Positions 34,257 through 43,337 of a DNA stretch of 52,603 bases are shown here, piece after piece. The notes under the pieces are model-generated. The model worked only from the letters and a program-made list of their open reading frames with translations, was not told where the DNA came from and did not search any database. The stretch lies in NCBI GenBank assembly GCA_018645325.1, contig JABGOU010000025.1:1-52603 (forward strand), given 5' to 3'. Position 1 is the stretch's first letter; each line of letters begins with the position of its first letter. This DNA comes from Desulfobacula sp. (GTDB lineage: Bacteria > Desulfobacterota > Desulfobacteria > Desulfobacterales > Desulfobacteraceae). A program made the position numbers and the translations under genes.

Positions 34257-35131
34257 TGGAAAAAATATTAAAATTAGGGATTCCAAAGGGAAGTCTTCAG
34301 AATGCAACCATAAATCTTTTTAAACGGTCAGGGTGGAAAATTAATATTGAGGGAAGAAGTTATTTCCCTGATATTAATGATCCTACTATTGAGTGTGCCC
34401 TGTGCCGAGCCCAGGAAATGTCCATAAACGTTGAAAGTGGTATAATTGATGTCGGGCTGACAGGTCTTGACTGGGTAGCCGAGCATGAATCCGATGTCCA
34501 TGTGGTAACCGATCTTATCTATTCCAAGGTAAGTGCACGCTCTGCAAGATGGGTTATTGCAGTTGCAAATGATTCTCCCATAAAAACCCTTGAGGACCTG
34601 ACAGGGAAAACCATTTCCACAGAGCTTTTAAAGTTTACAAAACGGTTTTTTAAAGACCGGAATATTGATGTGAACGTGAAATTTTCCTGGGGTGCCACAG
34701 AGGCTAAAATTGTTTCAGGACTTGCAGATGCCATTGTGGAGATCACTGAAACTGAAAGTACCATAAGGGCTCATAACTTAAGAGTGATTCATGAAGTCAT
34801 GGAAACCAATACCCAGTTGATTGCAAATAAAAAAGCCTGGGAAAATCCTGTGAAAAGAGAGAAAATTGAACAGATCGCTCTGTTGTTGCAGGCAGCTTTG
34901 GTAGCGGACAAGCTGGTGGGAATAAAAATGAATGTTCCTGAAAATAAAATTGCAAAGGTGGTGGCGCTTCTACCTAGCCTGAATACACCTACCATTGCAC
35001 CCCTATATCAATCCGACTGGTTTGCAGTGGAAAGCATTATTGATACCGGGCTTGTCAGGGATTTGATTCCACAGCTCTTAAAAGCCGGAGCAGAAGGGAT
35101 TATTGAATATCCTTTAAATAAGGTACTTTAA
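34256..35131 (+). CDS. hisG: ATP phosphoribosyltransferase, long form
   Basis: 291 residues. The N-terminus LGIPKGSLQNATINLF and the PRPP-site ITETESTIRAHNLRVI fit HisG; the extra C-terminal ~75 residues (LVGIKMNVPENKIAKVVALLPSL...) are the histidine-sensing domain of the hexameric long form, so no HisZ is needed. It catalyses the first, feedback-regulated step of histidine synthesis. The PRPP-site sequence reads EITETEST where many HisG have a DLV.TG.T pattern. Confidence 0.94.
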   Translation: MEKILKLGIPKGSLQNATINLFKRSGWKINIEGRSYFPDINDPTIECALCRAQEMSINVESGIIDVGLTGLDWVAEHESDVHVVTDLIYSKVSARSARWVIAVANDSPIKTLEDLTGKTISTELLKFTKRFFKDRNIDVNVKFSWGATEAKIVSGLADAIVEITETESTIRAHNLRVIHEVMETNTQLIANKKAWENPVKREKIEQIALLLQAALVADKLVGIKMNVPENKIAKVVALLPSLNTPTIAPLYQSDWFAVESIIDTGLVRDLIPQLLKAGAEGIIEYPLNKVL

Positions 35132-36289
35132 ATGAAACCTGCCAAAAGATGTGAAAAGATAACGCCTTTTATTGTTATGGAGATCATGGAAAAGATCCAT
35201 AAAATGGAAGCCTCTGGTATTGATGTCATCCATATGGAGATTGGGGAGCCTGATTTTAATGTGCCGGAATGTGTCAATGAGGTTAGTATTGAAGCATTTT
35301 TGGGCAATGAGACACACTATACTCACAGTCTTGGCGATATAAGGCTTAGAGAGGCCATTAGCCAGTACCATAAAATAACATATGACACTACAATTGATCC
35401 TGGTCATATACTTGTTACTTCAGGCACTTCTCCGGCCATGCTGCTTTTGTTTTCCGTCCTTGTAAATCCCGGAGATGAAATCATTATTTCTGATCCCCAT
35501 TATGCCTGTTATGCAAATTTCATCAACTATGTCCAGGGGATTCCGGTTACAGTCCCGGTTTTTGAAGAGGAAGGATTTGTTTATACACCAGAAGCAATAA
35601 AAGAGAAAATCACGCCTAAAACCCGCGGGATATTTATCAATTCCCCTTCCAATCCAACGGGAAATGTCATTCCTAAAGAAAGAATGCAGCAGATTGTGGA
35701 TATTGCAGATGCCAACAATATTTATATTATTTCAGATGAGATTTATCATGGACTTGTTTATGAAGGCCATGAGCATTCAATCTATGAATTTACCGACAAG
35801 GCCTTTGTTTTGAACGGGTTTTCAAAACTTTTTGCCATGACTGGCCTGCGTCTTGGATATTTAATAGCACCGCCTGAATTTGTAAGGGCTTTACAGATCC
35901 TTCAACAGAATTTTTTCATATGTGCAAATTCCGTGGCCCAGCTTTCAGGTGTTGCAGCCTTAAAAGATGCCCATAAAGAAACACAGGAGATGAGAGAGAC
36001 TTACAATAAACGCCGCATCTATGTCATAGATAGATTAAAGAAGATGGGTCTTGGGATTACAATTGATCCAACAGGCGCATTCTATGTGTTTGCCAATGCA
36101 AAACATATTTCACATGATTCATATGCCCTTGCCTTTGATATTCTAGAAAAGGCCCATGTCGGGGTAACTCCAGGGATCGATTTTGGAGAAAACGGTGAAG
36201 GGTATTTGCGGTTTTCCTATGCAAATTCCATGGAGAACCTTAAAACAGGCCTTGACCGACTGGAAGGCTACTTGAGAGAATTGCCATGA
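35132..36289 (+). CDS. Class I/II pyridoxal-phosphate aminotransferase
   Basis: 385 residues, fold type I. SPSNPTG at 171-177, the DEIYHGLVY strand near 202, and the PLP lysine Lys232 in NGFSKLFAMTGLRLGY are intact, as is the C-terminal FGENGEGYLRFSYA arginine motif. The pattern fits aspartate/aromatic/alanine-type transaminases. Being directly after hisG it could serve histidinol-phosphate, but motifs do not single out HisC. It overlaps engB by 4 bp. Confidence 0.88.
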   Translation: MKPAKRCEKITPFIVMEIMEKIHKMEASGIDVIHMEIGEPDFNVPECVNEVSIEAFLGNETHYTHSLGDIRLREAISQYHKITYDTTIDPGHILVTSGTSPAMLLLFSVLVNPGDEIIISDPHYACYANFINYVQGIPVTVPVFEEEGFVYTPEAIKEKITPKTRGIFINSPSNPTGNVIPKERMQQIVDIADANNIYIISDEIYHGLVYEGHEHSIYEFTDKAFVLNGFSKLFAMTGLRLGYLIAPPEFVRALQILQQNFFICANSVAQLSGVAALKDAHKETQEMRETYNKRRIYVIDRLKKMGLGITIDPTGAFYVFANAKHISHDSYALAFDILEKAHVGVTPGIDFGENGEGYLRFSYANSMENLKTGLDRLEGYLRELP

Positions 36290-36879
36290 TAATTAAAAAC
36301 GTAGAGTTTATTAAAAGCGCTGTTAAACCATCCCAGTACCCTGAATATGATTTTCCGGAAATAGCATTTGCAGGCCGGTCCAATGTGGGAAAATCTTCTT
36401 TAATCAACACACTGATCCTAAGAAAAGACCTGGTTAAGACAAGTTCAAAGCCGGGATGTACTCAATTGATCAATTTTTTTCTGGTAAATGAAAATCTTTC
36501 TTTTGTGGACCTGCCGGGATATGGATATGCTAAAGTTTCAAAAAAAATAAAATCTCAATGGCAACCAATGGTTGATTTGTATCTTTCCCATCGCCAAAGC
36601 CTTTTGGGTTTGGTTTTACTGATGGATATTCGAAGGGATCCGGCCAAAGAAGAATTTGATATGATGGACTGGCTGGAAGCCAATAAAATACCATATTTAC
36701 TGATCTTAACAAAATCCGATAAATTGTCAAAAACAAAACAGCAGAAAAGGCTTTTATCCATTTGTTCTAAAATGAACCGGGAAAAGCACAATGTCATTTG
36801 TTTTTCAACCAGGACAAAAATGGGAAGGGATACTATTTTAGAGGAAATTGGGAATTTAATTGGCGGGTATAATGAATAA
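36286..36879 (+). CDS. engB: Ribosome biogenesis GTPase EngB/YsxC
   Basis: 197 residues, a TRAFAC GTPase. G1 is GRSNVGKSS (30-38), G3 DLPGYGYAK, and G4 TKSD. EngB assists 50S subunit assembly. It overlaps the aminotransferase gene (ATGA) and the era gene, so it is part of a tight operon with another ribosome-assembly GTPase. Confidence 0.95.
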   Translation: MIIKNVEFIKSAVKPSQYPEYDFPEIAFAGRSNVGKSSLINTLILRKDLVKTSSKPGCTQLINFFLVNENLSFVDLPGYGYAKVSKKIKSQWQPMVDLYLSHRQSLLGLVLLMDIRRDPAKEEFDMMDWLEANKIPYLLILTKSDKLSKTKQQKRLLSICSKMNREKHNVICFSTRTKMGRDTILEEIGNLIGGYNE

Positions 36880-37768
36880 GAAAAATGAAAATAATTTTCG
36901 ATCAGGATTTGTCGGAATCATTGGTGCTCCCAATGCAGGAAAATCAACCTTGCTGAACCAGTTGCTGGGTCAGAAAATTTCCATAACTTCTAAAAAGCCT
37001 CAGACAACCAGGGATAGAATTCTTGGTATTGTCAACAGGCCAGCTTCCCAGATAATTTTTGTTGATACGCCGGGGATACACAAGAGTACGACCCTGTTAA
37101 ACAAAAGAATTGTTGCCCAGGCCATGCTGGCTCTGGAAGATGTAGATGTAATTTTGTTTATGATTGACTCTTCATCCAGAAATTATTCAGCAGAGAAATT
37201 GATAATATCGCAATTAAAAAAAACAAATAAGACAATTATTCTTGCGTTGAATAAAATTGATCTGGTGAAAAAGGCACTGATCTATAATCTTGTTGAGGAG
37301 TTTCAACAATTGCATGATTTTAAAGCCATTGTTCCGATTTCAGCTAAAAATAATATCCAGGTAAAAAATATACTTGAAGAAGTCGAGGGAGCATTGGCCA
37401 AAGGTCCAAGTTTGTTCTCTGAAGAAACTTTCACTGATGTGTCGGAAAAATTTATGGTGAAAGAGATTATCAGGGAAAAAGTATTTAGATTAACAGGGAT
37501 GGAGATCCCTTATTCAAGTGCAGTGACTGTGGATTCTTTTGAAGTTGAAAAAAAATTGATTGTTATCCATGCCAGCATTCATGTAGTCAGGGACTCTCAA
37601 AAGGGTATCATCATAGGAAAAAAGGGATCCATGCTGTCACAAATCGGGACAAAGGCAAGAAAAGACATTGAACAGATGACCGGGCAAAAGGTGCTTTTAA
37701 AATTGTTTGTAAAAGTGACAAAAAACTGGGTCGACAATAAAAGAATTCTGGATGAGTTTGGTTATTAG
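36872..37768 (+). CDS. era: GTPase Era
   Basis: 298 residues from ATG 36872, preferred over a TTG at 36860 because GGCGGG lies just upstream. G1 GAPNAGKST, G3 VDTPGI, G4 NKID, and a C-terminal KH domain with GIIIGKKGSMLSQIGTKARKDIE. Era binds the 3' end of 16S rRNA in 30S assembly. In many bacteria it lies next to rnc; here the RNase III fusion is 7 kb upstream on the same strand, separated by mrcA and his genes. Confidence 0.95.
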   Translation: MNKKNENNFRSGFVGIIGAPNAGKSTLLNQLLGQKISITSKKPQTTRDRILGIVNRPASQIIFVDTPGIHKSTTLLNKRIVAQAMLALEDVDVILFMIDSSSRNYSAEKLIISQLKKTNKTIILALNKIDLVKKALIYNLVEEFQQLHDFKAIVPISAKNNIQVKNILEEVEGALAKGPSLFSEETFTDVSEKFMVKEIIREKVFRLTGMEIPYSSAVTVDSFEVEKKLIVIHASIHVVRDSQKGIIIGKKGSMLSQIGTKARKDIEQMTGQKVLLKLFVKVTKNWVDNKRILDEFGY

Positions 37769-37772
37769 ATCT

Positions 37773-38066
37773 ATGGATCAATTTTTTACTTTTCCTGAGG
37801 AATCGTTTTTAAAAAAAGAACGGGACAAAGCGCGGAAAATGCGATCCAGTCAATGGTGGAAGCGCAAACGCGCCTCAGGAATCTGTCAGTATTGTAAAAA
37901 TAAGTTTTTGCCAAAAGAATTGACAATGGATCATATCATTCCTCTGGGCCGTGGCGGAAGGTCTGAAAAATTTAATCTTGTGCCATGCTGCAAAGAATGT
38001 AATACGAAAAAAAATCAACTACTTCCCTGGGAGTGGGAAGAGTATATGGCCTTCATAAAACAATAA
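37773..38066 (+). CDS. HNH endonuclease domain protein
   Basis: 97 residues from ATG 37773 (a longer start at 37752 overlaps era). It has CQYC and CCKECN zinc ribbons around LTMDHIIPLGRGGRSEKFNLV, the HNH core with the DH and N residues. Small solo HNH proteins of this type are common and mostly uncharacterised. It lies directly after era and is followed by a clear terminator, so it ends that operon. Confidence 0.82.
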   Translation: MDQFFTFPEESFLKKERDKARKMRSSQWWKRKRASGICQYCKNKFLPKELTMDHIIPLGRGGRSEKFNLVPCCKECNTKKNQLLPWEWEEYMAFIKQ

Positions 38067-38067
38067 A

Positions 38068-38102
38068 CAGCGGAGAAGAAGTTTCTCATCCGCTGATTTT
38101 TT
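38068..38102 (+). terminator. Rho-independent terminator
   Basis: CAGCGGA (38068-38074) pairs perfectly with TCCGCTG (38089-38095), with GAGAA/TTCTC extending the stem, then ATTTTTT. It begins right after the HNH stop and closes the his-era-HNH transcript. Confidence 0.8.
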
Positions 38103-38118
38103 CTAAATTGAAATAAAT

Positions 38119-38880
38119 TTATTTTTTGTTACAGAGCCTGTGAATGGTTTGTGCATGCCATTCTCCGCGCCCGGAAAATGTAGGCTGACCTAACTCAACC
38201 AAACGTTTTGCAACCATATCAAATGTATCTCCTTTGGCTCGCATGCTCTGGATGATATCCATGACAGCATCGCGATTGAGAAGTTTGTTGTCGGTTACTA
38301 TTGTTTTTTCGATTTTTTTTGTCACTATTTTTTTTCTTCTTCTAACAATAGATTTTTTAGGGTTAACAGTCTTAATCAATGGTTTTACCGGTACGAATTT
38401 TTCAAGGGTTTCAGTGATGTCAGGTTCTGATTTCAGAGGGGCTGTAGAATTGTTTTCCAAAGTAATTTTTGGAGCATTGCATTTTTCAGATTTTGTTTTT
38501 TGTCCTGGAATGATATCAAGGTGATCTACAATTCTTTCAATGGCAATAGCCTGTCGTTCTATCATATCCGCTGTTTTTTCATGGATACTGATAAGGTAAT
38601 TCTGATTTTTTGCAAGTGTTTCAACATAGCTGCTTAAGTTCTCAATAGCGTCAGTCAGCAGTGATGTTGTTGACATCTCATCATTGGGAGATTGATTTCC
38701 AGATTGTTGCTGTAAATTTGGGCGTTTCATACCCTGGTTTCTATTATTCTGGTATCCGCCATAAGAATGAAATCTTGGGGAGCTTGTATAATGATAAGAA
38801 TTATCAGAGTTTTTGCGAGTTTTGGGTGTTCGTGGTTTTTCAGCCTGACCATTACGAAGGCTTTGTAAAAAATCGTTCAT
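38119..38880 (-). CDS. Hypothetical protein with recombinase-like C-terminal tail
   Basis: 253 residues. The first ~75 residues are disordered (Asn, Gln, Ser, Tyr-rich). Residues ~80-120 look coiled-coil (LLTDAIENLSSYVETLAKNQNYLISIHEKTADMIERQ). A Lys/Arg-rich stretch (IVRRRKKIVTKK) leads to MRAKGDTFDMVAKRLVELGQPTFSGRGEWHAQTIHRL, which resembles the helix-turn-helix region after the catalytic domain of large serine recombinases. The catalytic part is absent. It has an excellent AAGGAGG, followed by a three-codon ATG-AAC-TAA frame just before the true ATG. A nucleic-acid-binding role is plausible only. Confidence 0.72.
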   Translation of the reverse strand: MNDFLQSLRNGQAEKPRTPKTRKNSDNSYHYTSSPRFHSYGGYQNNRNQGMKRPNLQQQSGNQSPNDEMSTTSLLTDAIENLSSYVETLAKNQNYLISIHEKTADMIERQAIAIERIVDHLDIIPGQKTKSEKCNAPKITLENNSTAPLKSEPDITETLEKFVPVKPLIKTVNPKKSIVRRRKKIVTKKIEKTIVTDNKLLNRDAVMDIIQSMRAKGDTFDMVAKRLVELGQPTFSGRGEWHAQTIHRLCNKK

Positions 38881-39201
38881 TTAGTTCATATCCTCCTTAG
38901 GATAATTTAATAATAACAAAAATGGGGTTATTAAATTTGATAAAAGCGTTTAAATCTTTCAACTTATTGATTTTTTATGCAAGTTTCGAAACATTCTTTA
39001 ATCGTCAGCAAAATATTTCGATACTCTATTTATCCTTATTTTTCCGCCGGATGTCAAGCTTTTTTTACGAAACTTTCTTACGATTTGGCAAATGGCGACA
39101 CAGATAAGCCTTTTCGCTGTTTTTATTCGTTTGAAACCAGATGTATTTTATGGTAAAATTTATTATTTAAAAATTTTTTTAAACTTAAGGCCAACATAAC
39201 C
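38881..39201. other. AT-rich divergent intergenic region
   Basis: The gap between the recombinase-tail gene and queF holds the AAGGAGG leader of the former and a promoter for queF (39131-39159). The rest is AT-rich with no supported gene or repeat. Confidence 0.55.
39131..39159 (+). promoter_or_regulatory. Predicted promoter for queF
   Basis: TTGAAA (39131-39136), 17 bases, TAAAAT (39154-39159), with the queF ATG 42 bases further on. Confidence 0.5.
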
Positions 39202-39606
39202 ATGATTGAAAATAAGACATATAAAATTCCTTATAAAATTGAAGATCCAGATATTGTAAAGATAGATTTTTTAGAACCCATACCATATGCCTATAAATCT
39301 AAACGAAGTATTGATATTATAATCAGACAACCGGAATATACTTCGGTATGCCCGATGACAGGCCTGCCGGATAACGGCAGTATCACTATAAAGTACAGAC
39401 CTGATGAAACCATTATTGAGCTCAAATCATTAAAATATTATCTATTACAATTTAGAAATGTGGGTATGTTTTATGAGCATGTGGTCAACAAGATTCTTGA
39501 TGATCTGGTTCAGGTTTTAAACCCATTGAGAATGGAGGTCACAGGGGAATTTACCCCGAGGGGCGGTGTCAGTTCCATTGCAAATGCCGTTTATGAAAAA
39601 GAATAA
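39202..39606 (+). CDS. queF: NADPH-dependent 7-cyano-7-deazaguanine reductase
   Basis: 134 residues, the short unimodular QueF. SVCPMTGLPDNGSITIKY provides catalytic Cys50 and Asp57, and YLLQFRNVGMFYEHVVN is the substrate and NADPH segment, with Tyr at the position usually His in F-H-E. It reduces preQ0 to preQ1 for queuosine in tRNA. No preQ1 riboswitch-like leader was recognised. It stands alone, convergent with the DusB gene. Confidence 0.93.
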   Translation: MIENKTYKIPYKIEDPDIVKIDFLEPIPYAYKSKRSIDIIIRQPEYTSVCPMTGLPDNGSITIKYRPDETIIELKSLKYYLLQFRNVGMFYEHVVNKILDDLVQVLNPLRMEVTGEFTPRGGVSSIANAVYEKE

Positions 39607-39611
39607 ATTGT

Positions 39612-40577
39612 TTAGGCTGTACAGCTTTCAAATTCCTTGATGATTGCAAGGATATGATTTTTTGAATGGGTGCTGGATAGTTCAGCCCTTAATGCAGAGC
39701 ATCCCGGCATCCCTTTTACAAACCATGAAAGTCTGCTCCGAAGCATTTTGCAGGCAGGTATTTCGCCAAAATAAGCCACATACATCTCAGTCAGTCTTTC
39801 CATTGTTCTAAATATTTTGTAATTTGAAGGGGTTTGATATGATCCAGTTTCAAAGAAATCTTCAATCTGGGAAAGGATAAATGGATTTTTCATGGCTGCA
39901 CGTCCAACCATTACAGCATCACATCCGGTAAGCGTGATCATTTCTTGGGCATCTTCAACTGTATTAATGTCTCCATTGCCAATAACAGGGATTGCCAGTT
40001 TTTGTTTTAAGTTTTTGATTAAATGCCAGTCTGCCTTACCTTTAAATCCCTGTTTCGCTGTCCTGGGGTGCATGATAACAGCATTAACACCCAGATCCTG
40101 GGCAATTCGGGCAATGTCAAATGCCTGTTGGCCTGAAGTATCCCAGCCGGATCTTAATTTTATGGTCATAGGCAGATCTGTTGCTTTTCTGACAGCTCGT
40201 AAAATTTTTGTACTTAGTTTGGGATCCCTCATCAATGCACTCCCGGCACCTTGTTTTATGATTTTTTTAACACTGCAGCCAAAATTAATATCTATAATAC
40301 TCGCGATGTTAAGATTCTCCACAACTTTTGCCCCTTTTGCCATGGAATCGGGATCTGAACCAAACAATTGGACCGACAGGGGCTTTTCTTGTTTCTTTGA
40401 TGTCAAAAGACCGAGTGTTTTTTCAGAATTATAAAAAATTCCCTTTGCACTTATCATCTCAGAGCAAACAACAGCACAACCGCATTCTTTTACAAGGAGC
40501 CGGAACGGCAGGTTGGTTATTCCCGCAAGGGGGGCAAGAAAAGTTTTACCATTAATTTTTAGATCTTTAATTTTCAT
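39612..40577 (-). CDS. dusB: tRNA-dihydrouridine synthase, DusB type
   Basis: 321 residues, FMN TIM barrel. LAPLAGITNLPFR at 14-26, catalytic Cys101 in INFGCSVKKIIKQGAGSALM, and VIGNGDINTVEDA near the phosphate site. It reduces uridine in tRNA. The start overlaps the upstream DUF1848 stop by one base (TAATG). A second Dus gene of a different subgroup is at 44420-45382. Confidence 0.93.
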   Translation of the reverse strand: MKIKDLKINGKTFLAPLAGITNLPFRLLVKECGCAVVCSEMISAKGIFYNSEKTLGLLTSKKQEKPLSVQLFGSDPDSMAKGAKVVENLNIASIIDINFGCSVKKIIKQGAGSALMRDPKLSTKILRAVRKATDLPMTIKLRSGWDTSGQQAFDIARIAQDLGVNAVIMHPRTAKQGFKGKADWHLIKNLKQKLAIPVIGNGDINTVEDAQEMITLTGCDAVMVGRAAMKNPFILSQIEDFFETGSYQTPSNYKIFRTMERLTEMYVAYFGEIPACKMLRSRLSWFVKGMPGCSALRAELSSTHSKNHILAIIKEFESCTA

Positions 40578-41494
40578 TAGAACCCGACTTTATTAATTAT
40601 GGTATCAATTTTAGGATTTGCATAGCAAAAAAGGCAGTTGTGAAAACATGGATGCGCATCATAAGATCCTATATCAATGGATTTGGTACAGTTACACCCC
40701 TTTTTTGAGCGTTGCCCATAGTCTTTTTTAATTTCAGGATTCCCTTTAAATAGTTTTTTTAAAAATTTGCCGTCAACACATGAATTTTGTCGAACCATTG
40801 TATCGGCATCAAGGGTTGAGAATATTTTTTTTTCACAGCAAAGATGAAGACTTATTCCTGCTGAAGCCAAATGTTTCTCCATTTGGTGAATCACAAGTTT
40901 TTTTTTATCCATGGGTGGATCAGTAAAAAAAACAGCCTGATGATTTTTTTTATATAAATATTCAAGCCTTTTTTGGACCTTGCTGTAATTGTCAAAAAAA
41001 CTTGTTACACATTTTTTAATTCCAAGTTTTGAGGCTTTTTGAACAATTAAAGGAAAATCTGAAAGATTATTTTTTATAGGGCCGCTATCATTGGTTCCAT
41101 AAAAACAAATGGGGTCAAACCTCCAGGATATTTTTTCCGGTCCAAAAAGGCAGGCAAGTTTATTTAATTGTTCAAGCCTTTTACTTAAAGGTGGCAAAAG
41201 AGGCTCAAGCAAAGATGATTCAGAGTTTATTGTAAAATTGAAATATATATTGAATCCAAGTTGTATAAGTTTTTCACCAGCTCTGGCTTTGATAAATTCG
41301 TTATAGTTTTTTGACCAGAATACTATTGAATGAATTGAGTCTCTGGATACATCTATTTTTTTGATGGTTTTAGTGAAAGGGTTTTTCACATTGAAAAAAC
41401 CTGAATTGATGTGATCCATGAACCAGTCCATGTAAAAGGCCGGGATATCCGTTCTTCTGGAGGCAGATAAAATTTTATCCGGATTCTGGTTCAT
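40577..41494 (-). CDS. DUF1848 protein, radical SAM-like with C-terminal Cys cluster
   Basis: About 305 residues from ATG 41494, chosen because homologues begin just before SASRRTDIPAFY; a longer start at 41554 lies inside the upstream gene. The N-terminal barrel has FSASRRTDIP-type and VFWSKNY segments, and the C-terminal CNCTKSIDIGSYDAHPCFHNCLFCYA contains a dense set of Cys residues likely to bind an iron-sulfur cluster. The family is uncharacterised. It overlaps its upstream neighbour and is coupled to dusB, so a tRNA or nucleic-acid link is possible. Confidence 0.8.
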   Translation of the reverse strand: MNQNPDKILSASRRTDIPAFYMDWFMDHINSGFFNVKNPFTKTIKKIDVSRDSIHSIVFWSKNYNEFIKARAGEKLIQLGFNIYFNFTINSESSLLEPLLPPLSKRLEQLNKLACLFGPEKISWRFDPICFYGTNDSGPIKNNLSDFPLIVQKASKLGIKKCVTSFFDNYSKVQKRLEYLYKKNHQAVFFTDPPMDKKKLVIHQMEKHLASAGISLHLCCEKKIFSTLDADTMVRQNSCVDGKFLKKLFKGNPEIKKDYGQRSKKGCNCTKSIDIGSYDAHPCFHNCLFCYANPKIDTIINKVGF

Positions 41495-41843
41495 TTTTTT
41501 TAAAATCGGAAAAAGAAATGATTTTACCAGGGACCTTTGTTTCAGTCTCCACATCTCCAGTATTTTTTTTATCAGGAGGACTTTCAGGCTTATTTAACAG
41601 CAGATCTTCCTCAGGTATCTCAACTTTTTCCAGTTTCATCTTCTGATTGTTCATATGAAATTCACTGCCATTTATATAATCATCTTTTAAAATCCAGGTA
41701 ACCACCTGCAAAGGGATTTGAAGCATTAAAAATTTGATATGGTACCAGTCTTTTTTAGCATCAGGAAGGATACTTTCGATCCTTGCAAAAGATATTGGTG
41801 TATCCTCAATATAGATTAAGACGATGTCATTAACAGCAGCCAT
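41475..41843 (-). CDS. Conserved-looking hypothetical protein
   Basis: 122 residues. The N-terminal 70 residues are predicted beta-rich (DIVLIYIEDTPISFARIESILPD, WYHIKFLMLQIPLQVVTWIL) and the rest is charged and probably disordered. No catalytic motif is seen. It overlaps the DUF1848 gene by 20 bp and starts the DUF1848-dusB unit, divergent from the MFS gene. Function unknown. Confidence 0.68.
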   Translation of the reverse strand: MAAVNDIVLIYIEDTPISFARIESILPDAKKDWYHIKFLMLQIPLQVVTWILKDDYINGSEFHMNNQKMKLEKVEIPEEDLLLNKPESPPDKKNTGDVETETKVPGKIISFSDFKKNEPESG

Positions 41844-41927
41844 TGACTCCTCATATGTTTTAATTTTCCTTGTAAACTAATTTTATATAACATAATCTTC
41901 CCATAACGAAAAGAATGGAGTCAAATT

Positions 41928-43337
41928 ATGCTCTCTTCATATGAAAATAGATGGAAAATTTTTTCCCTTGTTGCAATCTCAATTTTTATGTCCACCCTGG
42001 ATTCCAGTATCGTTAATGTTGCCCTGCCCTATATGATGCAAGAGCTTCAAACCGATATTAACACTATTCAGTGGGTAGTGTTGATTTATCTTATGATAGT
42101 TTCTTCTTTGCTTTTAACCTTTGGCAGACTTTCGGATATTAAAGGTAAAAAACCTGTATATGTTCTTGGGTTTACCATATTTGTGGCAGGGTCCTTTTTA
42201 TGCGGCATGGCCCGAACGCATCAGTTTTTAATTATTTCAAGGGCTTTACAGGGGTGTGGGGCATCCATGCTCATGGCATGCTCCCCCGCTTTGATTGTAG
42301 ATGTCTTTCCTGTGCATGAACGTGGAAAAGCACTTGGAATGATAGGTGCTGTCGTTGCAGCAGGGCTTACAACAGGGCCTGTAGCCGGTGGAATCCTTCT
42401 TGAGTATTTTTCCTGGCGGTTTATTTTTTATATTAATATTCCCATCGGGATCATTGCCGCCTTAAGTGGTATCTTTGTTTTGAAAACTGCTCAAAGAACA
42501 GGGGAAAACGAAGAGCCCATGGATAAAATTGGCAGCCTTTTATTGATCATTATTTTATCCAGCCTGATCGCTTTTTTAACACAAATGTCAAAATGGGGCA
42601 TAGTTTCAATTCATTCTATCTCAATTTCAGGGCTTTTTATCCTGGCATGTATTGGTTTTGTTGTAAATGAGACAAGATCGGATTATCCCTTGTTTGATAT
42701 GGACCTTTTAAAAATTAAATTATTTGTATTTCCTGTGATTTCTTCGGCAGTTTTATTTGCCGCTCTTTTTGTTATTGTCTTTATGATGCCTTTCTTCCTG
42801 ACATATCCCTGCGGTTTTTCAGCATCAAAAACAGGTTTGATAATGATCATTCCTTTTTTATTTCTTTTGATTGTCAGCCCCGTATCTGGAATGCTGTATA
42901 ATAAGTTCGGTTCAAGACTTTTATGCATGACCGGTATAAGTATTTTGACATTATCTCTTATTTCATTAATGACGCTTCAACCTTTCATGGGAATTTTATC
43001 AATTTTCTGGCGTATTGCCCTAGCCGGAATTGGAACAGCGCTTTATGTGCCTCCCAATAATACAGCTATAATGAGTTGTGTGCAGCCGTCCAAGCGTGGA
43101 ATTGCATCAGGAGCTGTTGCCACGGCCAGGAACATAGGTATGGTGATAGGGGTAGCCCTTGCCGGTTTGATTTTTACCACTTCTTTTTCAAGTCTTACAA
43201 ATGGCTTGAGCCTTGAAAATTATTTGCCGGGAATGGAGCCTTTTTTTATGATCAGTTTTAAAAGGACAATGTTGATGGGTGCTGTCCTTTCAATTTTTGG
43301 AATAGGAGTGACCTTTGCAAGGGGCAAAGAAGGCTGA
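41928..43337 (+). CDS. MFS drug-type exporter (DHA2, EmrB/QacA-like)
   Basis: 469 residues, about 14 membrane spans. FMSTLDSSIVNVALPYM in span 1 and the loop GRLSDIKGKKPVYVLGF (motif A) plus ALIVDVFPVHERGKALGM with the following GPVAGGIL (motif C) are all typical of DHA2 antiporters. GGAG lies before the ATG. No TolC/EmrA partner is adjacent, so the substrate is open. It ends exactly where the convergent universal stress gene ends. Confidence 0.88.
   Translation: MLSSYENRWKIFSLVAISIFMSTLDSSIVNVALPYMMQELQTDINTIQWVVLIYLMIVSSLLLTFGRLSDIKGKKPVYVLGFTIFVAGSFLCGMARTHQFLIISRALQGCGASMLMACSPALIVDVFPVHERGKALGMIGAVVAAGLTTGPVAGGILLEYFSWRFIFYINIPIGIIAALSGIFVLKTAQRTGENEEPMDKIGSLLLIIILSSLIAFLTQMSKWGIVSIHSISISGLFILACIGFVVNETRSDYPLFDMDLLKIKLFVFPVISSAVLFAALFVIVFMMPFFLTYPCGFSASKTGLIMIIPFLFLLIVSPVSGMLYNKFGSRLLCMTGISILTLSLISLMTLQPFMGILSIFWRIALAGIGTALYVPPNNTAIMSCVQPSKRGIASGAVATARNIGMVIGVALAGLIFTTSFSSLTNGLSLENYLPGMEPFFMISFKRTMLMGAVLSIFGIGVTFARGKEG

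Noticed and set aside
38922-39107. 61-codon plus-strand frame in the gap before queF
   Set aside because: Composition is that of AT-rich non-coding DNA; no ribosome site and no motif.
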